Below are positions 9,470 through 20,398 of a stretch of DNA of 64,000 nucleotides, in pieces. Made by a program: the position numbers and the translations under genes. Within the stretch, counting starts at the first letter, position 1; the number at the start of each line of letters is the position of its first letter. This stretch comes from Vulcanisaeta distributa JCM 11217 (GTDB lineage: Archaea > Thermoproteota > Thermoprotei > Thermoproteales > Thermocladiaceae): NCBI RefSeq assembly GCF_001316005.1, contig NZ_BBBJ01000003.1, forward strand, positions 124,001 to 188,000, read 5' to 3'. The notes below the pieces were generated by a model that saw only the letters and a program-made list of their open reading frames with translations, was not told the origin of the DNA and searched no databases.

Positions 9470-10024
9470 CTACCTCCTCGGGAATATTGACCTGCAGGAT
9501 ACCTCACCTTTCCTAAGCATGTTCATGAACTTAGTGTATGAGTCATAGACATCCCTAATCCACATATTAATACCCTTAAAGTACACAGGCTCTGTATTCA
9601 ATAACTCAAGCAGCTCATCAGCACTTAACTTATTTACGTAATAACAAGGGTCCTTAAGTAGTAATACCCTACGGTATTCCCGAGCCATAACCTCAGTAAC
9701 CGGCGTCCCCAGCTCATAATTAATATGCTTGATTAACGGCTCAACATCACTTAACGAAATATTATTCACAAAACCCTGCGCTCCCACTCATCAACAACGG
9801 AATAGAAGTACTTAATTAGGTCATCTAGGTATGGCGCCCATTATTAAAGTACATGAGGACTATTGGGTGATTAAGCCAGCCAGTCCTGCCATCCTGAGAA
9901 TGCCGAGCCTCCTAAGTATTGCAAGTATTACCTGCTTAGCCTCAACCCTCTGTTTACCAAGCCTTAAATCATCCAGGAAACCCGCCGATCTCCCATGGTC
10001 AATGTACGGCCTAAACACCTGCAT
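9470..10024 (-). CDS. Pyrimidine dimer DNA glycosylase-like protein (MSMEG_6728/DenV type), frameshifted
   Basis: Reconstructed from ATG 10024, placed 30 bases after a TATA element. The N-terminus MQVFRPYIDHGRSAGFLDD followed by RLGKQRVEAKQVI, then GWLNHPIVLMY, is the signature of the MSMEG_6728 family (Pfam Pyr_excise, related to T4 endonuclease V), small base-excision enzymes for UV dimers. Three single G/C losses restore one frame: CC at 9885-9886, CCC at 9837-9839 and CCC at 9774-9776. The C-terminal ~100 residues (LIKHINYELGTPV...) are less familiar. Family by recognition; repair activity here is an inference. Confidence 0.68.
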
Positions 10025-10048
10025 TAATGGAACGTAAATTATGGAGGT

Positions 10049-10060
10049 CTTTATTTTTAG
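10049..10060 (-). promoter_or_regulatory. TATA element of the glycosylase-like gene
   Basis: Minus strand CTAAAAATAAAG centred 30 bases before ATG 10024. It decides the start of a gene whose first exon-like piece is otherwise hidden by frame breaks. Confidence 0.55.
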
Positions 10061-10216
10061 TCCTTAAGGTAATAATTAATGAAGGTAGTACTTAAAAATA
10101 CGGTCTCTCCTTAAGGCACGTATGCTTATGAATAGCATCCAATTACATAGATATTACGTAAAAAATACGTTAAAGGACCCATTAAATAATGAGGCATTGA
10201 ACCAGGGTGATACCGC

Positions 10217-11708
10217 ATGATACCAATACACAGCGACCCCATACTAATAGCGTCATTAGCCTTACCCTTCATAGCCTCAGTAATAGCTGGGGGGGCAATA
10301 GGTAAAAAGTTTAGTAGGGCTGCCATGATAATTACCTCAGCTTCTTTTGCACCGCTTTTCGCATATGCATCATACCTATTAGCGCTCGGTAAAACTTACT
10401 TAATACCCCCCTTGGTTCTTTACCGAGACCAATAGGCATGATATATTTAATAAGTGACGGCCTTAGCAACGCCTTTGGCTTAGCAATAGCGCTTGTAGGA
10501 GTTGCACTAGAGATCGCCTCTTATCCATACATGAAGCATAGATTCCATGTTCTGGAACTACCTGAGCAATTCGACGTATACTACCTACTCTTCACATTAT
10601 GTGCTGCAAGCATGGAGTTACTAATATATTCATACAACCTACTATTAATTTATATAGCCCTTGAAGTATCACTAATAACACCGGTCATACTAATTTATTA
10701 CTATGGCTATGATACCCAGGGCAAATCAAGACGCTGGATAGCGCTTCTGTACTTCGTATATGGAATGCTGGCAAGCACATTATTCTTAATAGGCGCAGTC
10801 CTGGTTGCCCTAGAGAATAATACTATGGACCTCGCCGCGATAAAGAACATATCGCTCATAGCATGGGCACTGATGTTCATTGGGTTACTAATTAAGTTGC
10901 CAAGCTTCGGTCCGCATGTGTGGATACCTTGGGTCCATGGTTCCCATCCGACACCGGTCGCAGCCCTGATATCGGGTCTCGTTGGTTTAATGGCTTACGT
11001 ATTAGCAAGGATCTACATCATCTCCCCCCCATACTTCATTAATGAGTTTAGATTACCAATACTTATTTACGCCATAGTTGGTGGTATAATAATAAGCCTT
11101 GGCGTAATTAGGCATCAATATCATTATAAGTGGTTACTGGCGTACTCAACAGCGGCAAACTCCACATACCTACTAATAGGATTGGCATTGGGTTCTTACG
11201 GAATACTTGGATTAACAATGCATTACATATCGCATTTATTCGGCAAAACAGTCCTCTTCATGACCGCAGCCTCAATAATTGTTTACTATGAGGAGTTTGA
11301 TATAAGGAAGATGGGTGGGCTACAAACATATATACCATCGGTTGGCGCGGCCGCAGTGCTCGGTTGGATGGCTCTTTCTGGAGTATTAACTCTATCAATG
11401 CTCGCTGAATTCTATCTATTTCTCGGCTTAGTAAACGTCATACTGCATCATACCCACTATGGGTATTTATTGGCTTAGCCATTGGTTTAGCCACAATATT
11501 CGTATTAACGGGATACTACGGCTTTTGGACGCTGAAGCAGGTATTTTATGGGCAACCTAGGGGTAATTATCATAAGGTTAATGTTGATCCTAAGCTCGTG
11601 ATACCATTATACGTGCTTGGTCTCGCTGCGATAATACTTTTATTCCCACCAGCGTCAACGTATATCGTGCATTCAATATTAATGAGTATTAGCATGATAA
11701 TGAGGTGA
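10217..11708 (+). CDS. Complex I antiporter-like subunit (NuoM/NuoN type), two frame breaks
   Basis: About 495 residues with many membrane segments. The conserved core reads KLPSFGPHVWIPWVHGSHPTP then VAALISGLVGLMAYVLAR, the proton-translocating helix region of the NuoM/Mrp family, with later HYISHLFGKTVLFM. Breaks: C6 at 10406-10411 (four C gives LIPLGSLPRPIGMIYLISDG, joining the two parts) and CCC at 11453-11455 (four C gives HHTPLWVFIGLAIGLA, continuing to the TGA at 11708). It overlaps the NuoL-like gene by four bases. Together they would form the membrane arm of an NADH- or ferredoxin-quinone oxidoreductase. Only these two subunits are present here. Confidence 0.82.
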
Positions 11709-13710
11709 TGGCAATGTTCTCAAGTTCACTTGGTGAATTAATGGGATTAATGCTATTATCACCTATAATACTTGCAGCACCAATAGCTATTTACTGGTTA
11801 TTTAACCAAGACCCAAGGAAGGCTAAGCCACTGGCCTACTTAGCAGTTATTGGTCTTGGGATCTCTGCAATAATAGCTACATATATAGAGGTTGTATTCC
11901 CGTGGGAAATTGTAGCTTATAATATACCATGGATGATTTTACCAACATCAAGTGGTAGTATTACCATATATGTGTCATTCGTAGTTAATTTCCTTAGTCG
12001 AAACATGGGCCTACTAACGGCTTGGCTGGCCTTCATAATTGGTATTTACAGTCTTGATTACCTAGCCAATGATTATAGACTTGGTTGGTTCTGGTTTTTC
12101 TATAATCTTTTTGCTGCATCCATGTTACTTACTGTGTATGCTAATGACTTATTATTCATGTTTATTGGATGGGAAGGACTTGGCTTTAGTTCATGGGCAT
12201 TGATAGGGCATTGGTATAAGGATGATGATGAGTTATCCTACGTTGGTAGATTTGGTGAGAAATTAATTCTCGATAAGCCAGCCTGGACAACACCGTCATA
12301 CGCAGCCTATAGAGCAATAGCCACAATAAGGTTCGGCGACATGCCGATGCTCGGCGCAATAGCCGCAATAGGCATACTGGGTGGTTCCCTAATACTAACA
12401 CCGGTAAGTGGTGTCTCAGCCATAAACTGGTCACGTGTAATATCAACACTCGGCATTGGTGGTACCGTAGCCCTACTACTAGCTTTTATGCTTGGTCCGT
12501 ACACCAAGAGCGCTCAAGTTCCATTCAATGATTGGTTGCTCACAGCAATGACAGGCCCAACATCAGTCTCAGCATTACTTCACTCGGCAACGATGGTCGC
12601 CGCAGGCGTTTACATATTCATGAGATTAACCGAGTCCCTCTACGCAGCCGGCGTTATCACCTACCCAGGCGTTGAGATCATGTACCTAGTGACGGTCTAC
12701 GTAGGACTCCTAACGGCCTTACTTGGCGCATTGTTTGCGATGATGATTGATGAGAGGAAGGTTATCCTGGCGGGATCCACAATGTCCTCACTAGGCTTCA
12801 TGATGGGCGTGACTGCTTTGACTCCATTCATACCTCAAGTAATTCATGTGGGTGAGTACATCGTGCCGTTGGCGGTATTAGTCGCGTTCTCATATTTAAT
12901 ACTTCATGCCCTATCAAAGGCTACGTTATTCCTAGTGAGTGGGCATTTGATCCATGTAACTCATACCAGGTTTAACATGGGTAACCTAGAGTTGGGCAGG
13001 AGAATGAAGCTTGCATTCTATGCTACGTTAGCGGCAGCAATATCCCTTGGCGGCGTACCACCGCTCGCTGGTTATTGGATACACGCAGCAATGGATGAGG
13101 TGGCTACGGAGACCATATCCGTGGTTGGCTACGGCGCGTACATACTGATGTTACTGGCTAGTCTGGCTACGTGGCTTTCCTGGCAAGGTTTACATCCCTA
13201 AACTTCGTTAAGGGTGAGGCACCGCATATTCATGAGGAGCATGGGAAGTACTCATTAATGGTTGCTGCTTACACAATAACGGGTACCGCAGCGCTGGCAG
13301 CCCTGGCAATACCCTTTGTGTTAACGCCTCACATATTCATTGAGGCAGGTATAGATCCCGTGGTTATTACCATAGGCATTGTTTTATGGATAATTTTCGT
13401 AGCTGCGCTGATAAAGCCTAGGGTTGGTAATTTAGGATTAATAACGAAGATCTTCGAGAGAAGGTATTATATACAAGCTTTTATGGATGTGATTTTAGCG
13501 GGCTTTGGTTCTATACTAACGCTTGCTGCATTCTACATTTACAGGGGCATTGATATATTCTTCAACTTCATTATACCAGACGCGACGACTGCATTATCGA
13601 GGTACATAAGGACGATACAGAGAGGCTACTTAAGGACTTACCTTGAGATGATTCTGGTTACGCTGGCCGTGGCGATACTGATAATACTAATAATAATTGC
13701 GTTACTTTAA
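11705..13710 (+). CDS. nuoL: Complex I subunit NuoL-like proton antiporter, one frame break
   Basis: About 668 residues. NuoL hallmarks: MFIGWEGLGFSSWALIG early, then QVPFNDWLLTAMTGPTSVSA and LLHSATMVAAGVYIFMRL, with a soluble insertion HWYKDDDELSYVG and the C-terminal lateral-helix region. It pumps protons in the membrane arm of complex I. The frame breaks near 13171, where ACGTGG should be ACGGTGG (LATVAFLARFTSLN), an apparent loss of one G. Start could be GTG 11705, or ATG 11708 or 11714. Sits immediately after the NuoM-like gene. Confidence 0.86.
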
Positions 13711-13730
13711 AGTTGAAAGATCTCAAATGA

Positions 13731-14903
13731 TTATTTCCTCATTATTTGTTTTAGATATTCATTCTTAACATACAATATTAACTTGGGTAGGTCAATGCCC
13801 ATTGGGCATACCTCCTTACAATTACCAGAGTGTGTGCAGAGCATTGCGGCTGGTCCTGCCTCCATTATACCCCTAGTCACGGCCGTCCATGGAATACCCA
13901 TAGGCCCTGTGTACGGTGGCTTACCGAATCTTGGACCTATGGCCCAGTAGGTTGGGCAATGCATACTACACCTGCCACACCTTATGCAGAGCAGTATCTC
14001 CCAAAGCACTGGGTCCTTTGCGGCTTTTCTTCTACCATTGTCTACAAGGACCATGTGGAACTCCTTAGGTCCCTGGGCGGGTGATACCCTGTACATCTCA
14101 ACGTCGGCGGTACTGCTTGGTCCGGCGGTTAGGTTCACGTATGTTGGTGGGTAAAGCCCTGCATACGCCGCTTGCACGAGGGTCTCAATCATTGCGTGGT
14201 ATAGTGTCGGTACAATCTTCTCAATACCGTCATAGACGATGTGCACGGTGGGTAGCACACTCGTCATCCTTATGTTGCCCTCATTCTCAACAAGCAATAC
14301 CGCACCTGTGTCGGCGGCTATCGCGTTTGCGCCCGTAATACCCACATTAGCCCTGAGAAACTTCTCCCTGAGGAACTCCCTAGCCCTCTGTGCAATAGCT
14401 ACTGGGTCTGGTGGAACGTCTATCCCAAGTCTCTCCTTCATCACCTGGGCAATCCTCTCCTTAGTCATGTGCAGGGCAGGCGCCAGTATGTGGCTTGGCT
14501 CCTCATTGGCGATCTGCACCAGGAACTCCCCCCCAAGGTCCGTCTCCCAAACCTCATTACCCAACCCCCCCTCCAGGTAAGGTCTAAGCCCTGTTTCTGA
14601 GGCTACGTTATTCTTGCTCATAACGATTATCTTACCACTACCAACTATCTTACCCACGATTTCTCTAGCCTCATCAGACGTCTCAGCCAGGTAGAACTTG
14701 CCGCCTATCCTCTCGACGGATTTCTTCGTCAAATCTATGTAATAATCAAAGTTCCTAATTACCTCCTCCTTAGCCTTCCTGAGTTCCTTGGCCAGGTCCA
14801 ACAGGTATGGGTGTCTCCTTAGTATGTCGAAGACTGACGGTATGTTTGATGCCTTAGCCCTACTTATGGCTACGTCCCAATTCGGTGGTGCTAAGGACTC
14901 CAT
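13731..14903 (-). CDS. LutB-like iron-sulfur protein (LUD domain plus 4Fe-4S)
   Basis: About 390 residues, uninterrupted. An N-terminal LUD domain ([36 protein letters not shown]) is followed by two cysteine clusters, [12 protein letters not shown] and [12 protein letters not shown], for 4Fe-4S centres. LutB works with LutA and LutC in lactate oxidation; neither partner is seen here. The TATA element at 14928-14938 favours ATG 14903 over the GTG at 14915. Two C7 runs (14528-14534, 14565-14571) add a Gly to LGE and LEGLG; the family motif ETDLGE has no extra residue. Confidence 0.85.
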   Translation of the reverse strand: MESLAPPNWDVAISRAKASNIPSVFDILRRHPYLLDLAKELRKAKEEVIRNFDYYIDLTKKSVERIGGKFYLAETSDEAREIVGKIVGSGKIIVMSKNNVASETGLRPYLEGGLGNEVWETDLGGEFLVQIANEEPSHILAPALHMTKERIAQVMKERLGIDVPPDPVAIAQRAREFLREKFLRANVGITGANAIAADTGAVLLVENEGNIRMTSVLPTVHIVYDGIEKIVPTLYHAMIETLVQAAYAGLYPPTYVNLTAGPSSTADVEMYRVSPAQGPKEFHMVLVDNGRRKAAKDPVLWEILLCIRCGRCSMHCPTYWAIGPRFGKPPYTGPMGIPWTAVTRGIMEAGPAAMLCTHSGNCKEVCPMGIDLPKLILYVKNEYLKQIMRK

Positions 14904-14927
14904 ATGAGTAATCACTACATTGCCATG

Positions 14928-14938
14928 TATTTAAATAT
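14928..14938 (-). promoter_or_regulatory. TATA element of the LutB-like gene
   Basis: ATATTTAAATA on the minus strand, about 30 bases before ATG 14903. Supports that start over the upstream GTG. Confidence 0.55.
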
Positions 14939-14958
14939 GAAATCTAACAGCACTGCAT

Positions 14959-15957
14959 TTACTTGCCGTACTTTAAATGCCACAGTCTCATGACATCATC
15001 TTCAATAAATTCATGAACCTCCTCCAACACCCTACCATTACTCATCAAATCAACGCCGGGTCTACCACCCACGACCTCGCCAATCACTGAGTAATTAATG
15101 CCCAACTTTCCCAACCTAGTCATTGCAACCTCAGCCTGATCCCTAGGAACAGTGGCTATTAACATACCGGAGCTTAGGGATTTAAGTGGGTCGATGCCCA
15201 ACGCATTAAATATGAGCTTAGTTTCCGGTAAGATTGGTATCTTATCCAAGTTAATCCTTAACCGTACATTACTAGCCTCAGCAACCTCGAGCAAACCCTG
15301 AAGTAGGCCGCCCTCTGTTGGGTCATGCATTGAATTTGCAATATCGGCAATTTCAAGCGCCTCCTTAACAACGCTTATCTCTTTGAGGAGCGACCTCGCC
15401 TTATTAATGGTCTCGTTAGAAATACCTCTACTCATCAATTCTTCCTTAAAGTCGTTAGCTAATACCGCCGTTCCCTCTAAGGCCACGTACTTAGTCACAA
15501 GAACCAAATCACCTGGCTTAGCGCCGGACGTTGTTACGTAATGATCGCCGACGCCCATTGCTGTGGTTGATGCAATAACCCTATCAAGGCCTGGTGTGTA
15601 CTCTGTATGACCACCGATTAATGAACCACCCAACTCAGTAAGTGCTTTATTGACGTCGGACATTATGGTCTTAATACCGTCCTCATTTACGTCGCGCGGT
15701 AATAATAAGGTGAGTAAGAACCACCTTGGTTTAATACCCCTAACCGCTATGTCATTCGCCACTATATTAATCGCAAACCAGCCAATACCCTCAACAGCGC
15801 CCGTTATTGGATCCGTATGCACCGCCATGTACTTATCACCAACTTTAATTATCGCAGCATCCTCGCCAACCCTAGGTCCAATAATTACATCACTATCCTC
15901 AATACCTAGGTTCGCAAAAATAATCCTCCTTAAAACATCATTACTTAGTTTAACCAT
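14959..15957 (-). CDS. AIR synthase-related (PurM/HypE/SelD superfamily) protein
   Basis: 332 residues, intact. The N-terminal half has GPRVGEDAAIIKVGDKYMA, HTDPITGA and NDIAVRGIKPRW, the ATP-binding signature of the PurM/HypE/ThiL group; later GGHTEYTP and NSMHDPTEGGLLQGL complete it. Members phosphorylate or activate substrates with ATP (HypE in hydrogenase cofactor assembly, PurM in purine synthesis). The HDPTEGG box and length fit HypE-like archaeal proteins best, but no other hydrogenase maturation gene is near, so the substrate is open. It has no G7/C7 run and no frame break. Confidence 0.78.
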   Translation of the reverse strand: MVKLSNDVLRRIIFANLGIEDSDVIIGPRVGEDAAIIKVGDKYMAVHTDPITGAVEGIGWFAINIVANDIAVRGIKPRWFLLTLLLPRDVNEDGIKTIMSDVNKALTELGGSLIGGHTEYTPGLDRVIASTTAMGVGDHYVTTSGAKPGDLVLVTKYVALEGTAVLANDFKEELMSRGISNETINKARSLLKEISVVKEALEIADIANSMHDPTEGGLLQGLLEVAEASNVRLRINLDKIPILPETKLIFNALGIDPLKSLSSGMLIATVPRDQAEVAMTRLGKLGINYSVIGEVVGGRPGVDLMSNGRVLEEVHEFIEDDVMRLWHLKYGK

Positions 15958-16010
15958 TACCTAGGGCTACCCTTAAACTCATTTAAAGGTTCAGGTTAGG
16001 GTAGGTAAGG

Positions 16011-16020
16011 TTAATATAAT
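16011..16020 (+). promoter_or_regulatory. TATA element of the threonine deaminase gene
   Basis: TTAATATAAT about 27 bases before ATG 16043. Confidence 0.5.
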
Positions 16021-16042
16021 ATTAATAACGTATTAGTGAGGT

Positions 16043-17296
16043 ATGGTGACACCGCGCGAGATTTATGAAAGGTCACTTGAGGCGCTGAAGGTAATTAAGG
16101 AGGCCCAGGCAAAAGGCCTCGTACATAGAACGCCATTAATAAGGTCTGAGACCTTAAGCAGTATGGCGGGTGCAAATGTTTGGTTGAAACTTGAGGCTCT
16201 TCAGAAAACCGGGTCATTTAAGGTTAGGGGGCGCTTACTTCGCGATTAATAATGTCGTTAATAAACTCGGTGTTAAGCATGTGATTACGGCATCCGCAGG
16301 GAACCACGCACAAGGTGTTGCGTACTCGGCTAGTCTCGTTGGTATTAAGGCAACCGTGGTCATGCCGCAGTTCACTCCCTGGATTAAGATAGCCAGGACT
16401 AAGAGGTATGGGGGGGCTGACGTAATACTCCATGGCGAATCCTACAGTGAATCTGAGGATTATGCAATGAAATTAGCGAAGGAGTTGGGGGGGCTTACTA
16501 CGTACATGCTTATAATGACCCAGACGTTATAGCCGGTCAGGGGGGGACCATAGGCTTTGAGATCCTTGAGGACCTCAGTAATGTTGATTACGTAATAGTG
16601 CCGGTGGGTGGTGGAGGCTTAATCTCGGGCATAGCATCCGTAATCAAGACCATCAATCCCAGGGTTAAGGTGATTGGCGTTCAGAGTGAGGGTGCACCAG
16701 GGGGGGCTTACCTAAGCCTTAAGAGTGGTAAGATAATTACAATCGAGAAGGTCGACACGATAGCCGACGGTATCGCTGTTAAGAGGATTGGCGACTTAAC
16801 CTTTAAATTAATGAGTGAGTTACTTGATGACATTGTGCTCGTTAATGATCTAGAGATTGCCAAGGCCATACTCACAATAGCCGAGAGCGTGAAGGTAATA
16901 GCCGAGGGCGCAGGCGCTGCTAGCGTCGCAGCCTTAATTAGTAATAAGGTTAAGGTCAGCGGTAATGTTGTCGTTGTCGTGAGTGGTGGTAACATTGATA
17001 TGAACATGCTATTTAGGGTAATTAGTAAGGCGTTGGCCCTTGAGGGTAGGATTGTAAAGATAAGTGGTTTATTACCGGATAGGCCGGGCATGCTTGGTAA
17101 GGTCACTTCAGTATTGGGTGAGCTTGGGGGGGTTAACATACTCGATGTTTTCCATGAGAGGTTTGACCCAACAATAACGCCGGGCTATGCCGAGGTCTCA
17201 TTCATCGTGGAACTACCGCCTGAGGAGGATGCCGCAGTTAAGGTCATTAATAAGCTTAAGGAGCTTGGCTTTAACTTCAGTATTGAGAAGCCGTAA
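16043..17296 (+). CDS. ilvA: Threonine ammonia-lyase with ACT domain, two frame breaks
   Basis: About 417 residues. PLP fold-type II enzyme converting threonine to 2-oxobutanoate. Seen: [15 protein letters not shown] with the PLP lysine, [11 protein letters not shown], the [12 protein letters not shown] phosphate loop and a C-terminal ACT domain ([17 protein letters not shown]). Breaks: G5 at 16227-16231 where four G give [10 protein letters not shown], and G7 at 16487-16493 where five give [15 protein letters not shown]. In-frame G7 runs at 16410-16416 and 16540-16546 turn the usual YGAD and GQGTIG into YGGAD and GQGGTIG. The repeated extra Gly in one enzyme is good evidence of systematic run inflation. 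Confidence 0.9.
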
Positions 17297-17297
17297 T

Positions 17298-17306
17298 ACT
17301 TTAAAG
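17298..17306 (+). promoter_or_regulatory. TATA element of the RidA gene
   Basis: ACTTTAAAG about 27 bases before ATG 17329, just after the threonine deaminase stop. Confidence 0.5.
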
Positions 17307-17328
17307 TACGTGGCATTAATCCTTAATA

Positions 17329-17711
17329 ATGCCGAGGACTACGGTATTTACGGAGAAGGCGCCTAAACCAATAGGCCCATACTCACAGGCCGTGCAGGTC
17401 GGTAACCTACTATTTGTTAGTGGTCAAATACCATTGATCCATCCACTGGGCAGTTAGTCAAGGGCGGTATCAGGGAACAGACTGAGAGGGTTCTCGAGAA
17501 TATTAAGGCCATACTCGAGACCGCCGGTTACTCGTTGAGTAACGTTGCTTGGGTCTTTGTGGCGCTTAAGGACTTGAGTAAGTTCTCGGAGTTTAATGAG
17601 GTTTACTCTAGGTACTTTAAGGAGAGCCCGCCGGCGCGCATCACCGTTGAGGTTAGCAATTTGCCTAGTGGCGCCTTGGTGGAGATATCGGTTATAGCAG
17701 TTAAGGACTAA
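17329..17711 (+). CDS. ridA: RidA family enamine/imine deaminase, frameshifted
   Basis: About 127 residues. RidA hydrolyses the reactive 2-aminoacrylate and enamines released by threonine dehydratase, which fits its place directly behind ilvA. Seen: [22 protein letters not shown], then [20 protein letters not shown] and the [20 protein letters not shown] signature. The frame breaks at CC 17431-17432; three C give [17 protein letters not shown], the family consensus. The loss of a single C here is not in a long run. Confidence 0.88.
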
Positions 17712-17793
17712 TGAATTCATTCCTAATCTTCAAATTGATTGTTATGATTTATACGCTATTCTTATTAATGGCCAGGTAATCAACTAACGTTGC

Positions 17794-18526
17794 TTGGCAA
17801 GTAACTCGATGGTTAGATTTAATAGGGATTATGTGACGGTCTCCGAAATAGCCCAGCAACTATTCTGTGAGTATAAGTTACACATGTCGATAATTGAGGG
17901 TAGGATTCAAACACCAGCGATGGAATTAGGGATAATAATTCACGATGAGGTATTTAGGGGGGGGAGAAGGGTTAATGAGGAGGAATTCATGAAAGCCGTT
18001 AAGAATAATGAACTTGTGGTCGCAACATTACCATTAATGATTAATATAGATGGGATTAGCATAATCGGTATACCAGACGCCATAGTGTTTATGAGGGGTG
18101 TTGCCAAGGCAGTCATTGAGTTAAAGACGAGTAATAGGTGGTTGGACAGATTATTTGATAGTGAGTATGTACAGGCACAACTGTACGCGTACCTAATCAA
18201 CAAACTTGGTCTGGGTGTTAACCCCCCTCGTTATGGTGGTGAAGGTAAAGCGCGACGTGAGTATTACGGAGAAACTACGTAGAAGTGTATTTTCTAATGC
18301 GATTAAGTACCTAATGAGCGCCGTGGAATTGCCTGCCAAGGTCAGGTTTAGGGACTATACAATGTACATTAACGAATTCGATAAGTCAATAGAGGCGCAC
18401 CTTAAGTGGGCCCTTGATTATTGGCTAATGCGTAGAGAACCTAAGGCCGCACCATCAATTGGTAAATGCGCTGTATGTGAGTTTAACTATAAGTGCCCAT
18501 TCAGGATCTACGGATCAACTCAATAA
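17794..18526 (+). CDS. RecB/Cas4-like PD-(D/E)xK nuclease with Fe-S cysteines, frameshifted
   Basis: About 240 residues. An N-terminal Cys in QQLFCEYKLH, the nuclease core GIPDAIVF...AVIELKTSN (PD...ExK) and a C-terminal CAVCEFNYKC triad together give four cysteines, as in Cas4 and AddB-type 4Fe-4S nucleases. A C6 run at 18222-18227 breaks the frame; five C join GLGVNP to LVMVVKVKRDV. G8 at 17957-17964 codes an extra Gly. No CRISPR array or cas gene lies near, so a stand-alone RecB-like exonuclease is the safer name. Start TTG 17794 or ATG 17809. Confidence 0.75.
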
Positions 18527-18540
18527 GTGCCTCATCCTTT

Positions 18541-19158
18541 TTACTCCTCAACGACCTCATTGTACTTTTGAACACGCTTTAGGTTCATTCGCCTTAACAT
18601 TGACAATACCTGGTCAATGTACTTATTCACCTCGTTTTCATTCAACCCTTTATCCTTAATTATCACCTCCATAACCCTGGCATAGCTCCTGTACTCCTCA
18701 TTTAACCTCCTCCAGGGTATACCTTTCAATGACTGCATTAATCCTTCATTAATTGGCAATAACTTCTTCACCATTAGGAATGATATTATTGGGTAACCAA
18801 CATAACCCCCCCTATGCACGGTTCCATTATCCGTACTATCAACCTCCCTTCTGGAAACATCCACATAGACCTTATACATCCTCGTACCATCAGAGGACTT
18901 AACCACTGCCTCCTTATCATTAATCACCTCAACCCTACCATCGGCAAGGGCCCCAAGAGCCTCGAGAACCTTAATCCTAGGCGGCGTCCTTAGGTAGGTG
19001 GAACTCACGTAATTACTTGCATAACCCTCATTTTTAAGCCATTTTAATAACCTAATTAAAGTTAAATGCCATAAAAAACACTGAGCCTTAGCATGGGCTT
19101 CAAGGAGACGAAGACAGTAGATCAAGTACTTAATGACGCCATTAAGTACATTAGGCAT
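18541..19158 (-). CDS. Conserved-looking hypothetical protein, start uncertain
   Basis: Open from 18541 upward. The reading from ATG 19158 would overlap the moeA start by 66 bases on the other strand, so a start below 19090 is likelier; GTG 19008 (VSSTYLRTPPRIKV) is one choice. Visible: IKVLEALGALADGRVEVIND, SSDGTRMYKVYVDVSRREVD, a GYPIISFLMVKKLLP helix and a basic C-terminal helical region. I do not recognise the family. A C7 run (18806-18812) gives HRGGYVGYP in frame. Confidence 0.5.
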   Translation of the reverse strand: MPNVLNGVIKYLIYCLRLLEAHAKAQCFLWHLTLIRLLKWLKNEGYASNYVSSTYLRTPPRIKVLEALGALADGRVEVINDKEAVVKSSDGTRMYKVYVDVSRREVDSTDNGTVHRGGYVGYPIISFLMVKKLLPINEGLMQSLKGIPWRRLNEEYRSYARVMEVIIKDKGLNENEVNKYIDQVLSMLRRMNLKRVQKYNEVVEE

Positions 19159-20358
19159 GTACCTAGGATAATCGAGGTAACCCTAAGCGAGGCGCTGAAT
19201 AAGTACATTGCCGAGGATATAACGGCTAGGTTTGACGTACCTGGATTCAACAGGTCTGCAGTTGATGGATACGCCGTGAGGAGTACGGATACGTTTGGTG
19301 CTTCGCCAACTAATCCGATAACGCTTAGGGTCGTGGGATTCATGCTGTCGGTGATGACCCAGGTAAGTACTCATTAAATCCAGGTGAGGCAGTTGAGATA
19401 AGTACGGGCGCTCCATTGCCCATCAACGCGGATGCCGTGGTCATGTATGAAGATACACGTAGGTCTGGCGATTACGTTGAGGTGCTGAGACCCGTACCAC
19501 CCATGGGTAACGTATCAAGGAGAGGAGAGGATGTTAGGGCAAATGAAGTGATGTATAGGAGGGGGGGGATGAAGATTCTTCTGGGATTTAGGGGTTCTGG
19601 CATCGATGGGTGTTTACAGGGTTAAAGTGTTTTCACCGAGGGTTGCGATAATAAGCACTGGTAATGAACTTGTGGAGGTAACGGATGTACCAGTTAATGG
19701 ACCACCGCCTGGCAGGGTGATTAATAGCTCAAGGTTCGTGATTGAGGGATTACTTAAATCCCTTGGTTGTGAACCGAATTACCTGGGTATCGTTGGTGAT
19801 AATGAAGATGAGATTGCTAAGACCGTGAGTAATGCTCTTAAGGATTATGATGCTGTAATTACGACAGGCGGAGTATCCGTGGGCAAGGTCGATTATACCA
19901 TAAGGGCTGTGTCAAGGTTAAACCCTGAGTATTTGAATCATGGTCTTTCAATTAGGCCTGGAAGACCAAATAGTATAGCTGTGGTTAATGGCAAGCCCAT
20001 CTTCATGCTTAGTGGTTTTCCCGTGGCTGCGGCGACCGGTTTTGATGTATTAGTAAGACCTATTTTGCTACATATGATGGGCGCTATTGATGATCCCAAA
20101 CCAGTCATTAAGGGAATCCTAACTAGGAGGGTTTCGACTCCCGTTAATACCAGGTCTTTCGTTAGGGTTAGGGCTTACCTGGGTAAGGATGGTAGGGTCT
20201 ATGTCGAGCCATTGGCATTAACGGGTAGTGGCATACTTAGTACTTTAGTTAGGGGGGGTAATGGGATCCTAGTTGTTCCTGAGAATAGGGAGGGTTTTGA
20301 TGAGGGTGATGAGGTTGAGGTAACGTTAATAAGGCCCTTATTCGTGGAGGAGATATAA
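19093..20358 (+). CDS. moeA: Molybdopterin molybdenumtransferase MoeA, two frame breaks
   Basis: About 420 residues. Inserts Mo or W into adenylated molybdopterin. Seen: ARFDVPGFNRSAVDGYAVRS, ISTGAPLPINADAVV, ISTGNELVE, TTGGVSVGKVDY, RPGRPNSIAVVNGKPIFMLSGFP (long match to domain III) and domain IV. Breaks: GGG at 19335-19337 (four G give VVGIHAVGDDPG) and near 19581, where CTTCTGG should be CTTCCCTGG to give the conserved PWDL-VLASMG. The latter is an apparent loss of two C. G8 at 19561-19568 and G7 near 20252 add Gly in frame. Confidence 0.9.
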
Positions 20359-20398
20359 CAAAGATAACTTTTTAACCTAATTCATTTAGCCCTTCCTC

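Noticed and set aside
10433-10440. TAG read as pyrrolysine between the two parts of the NuoM-like gene
   Set aside because: The two parts are in different frames and a shorter C run at 10406-10411 joins them with a good family match, so no readthrough is needed.
12186-12449. Long minus-strand reading frames inside nuoL
   Set aside because: Shadow frames in another strand of a clear gene; no start context or family features.
14081-14580. Plus-strand reading frames opposite the LutB-like gene
   Set aside because: They mirror an intact gene with cysteine clusters on the other strand.
16191-16532. Separate small protein within the threonine deaminase region
   Set aside because: Its content is the middle of IlvA; the apparent start arises from the run-length error at 16227-16231.
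17794-18526. Cas4 as part of a CRISPR system
   Set aside because: No repeats, spacers or other cas genes anywhere in the window; the nuclease stands alone.
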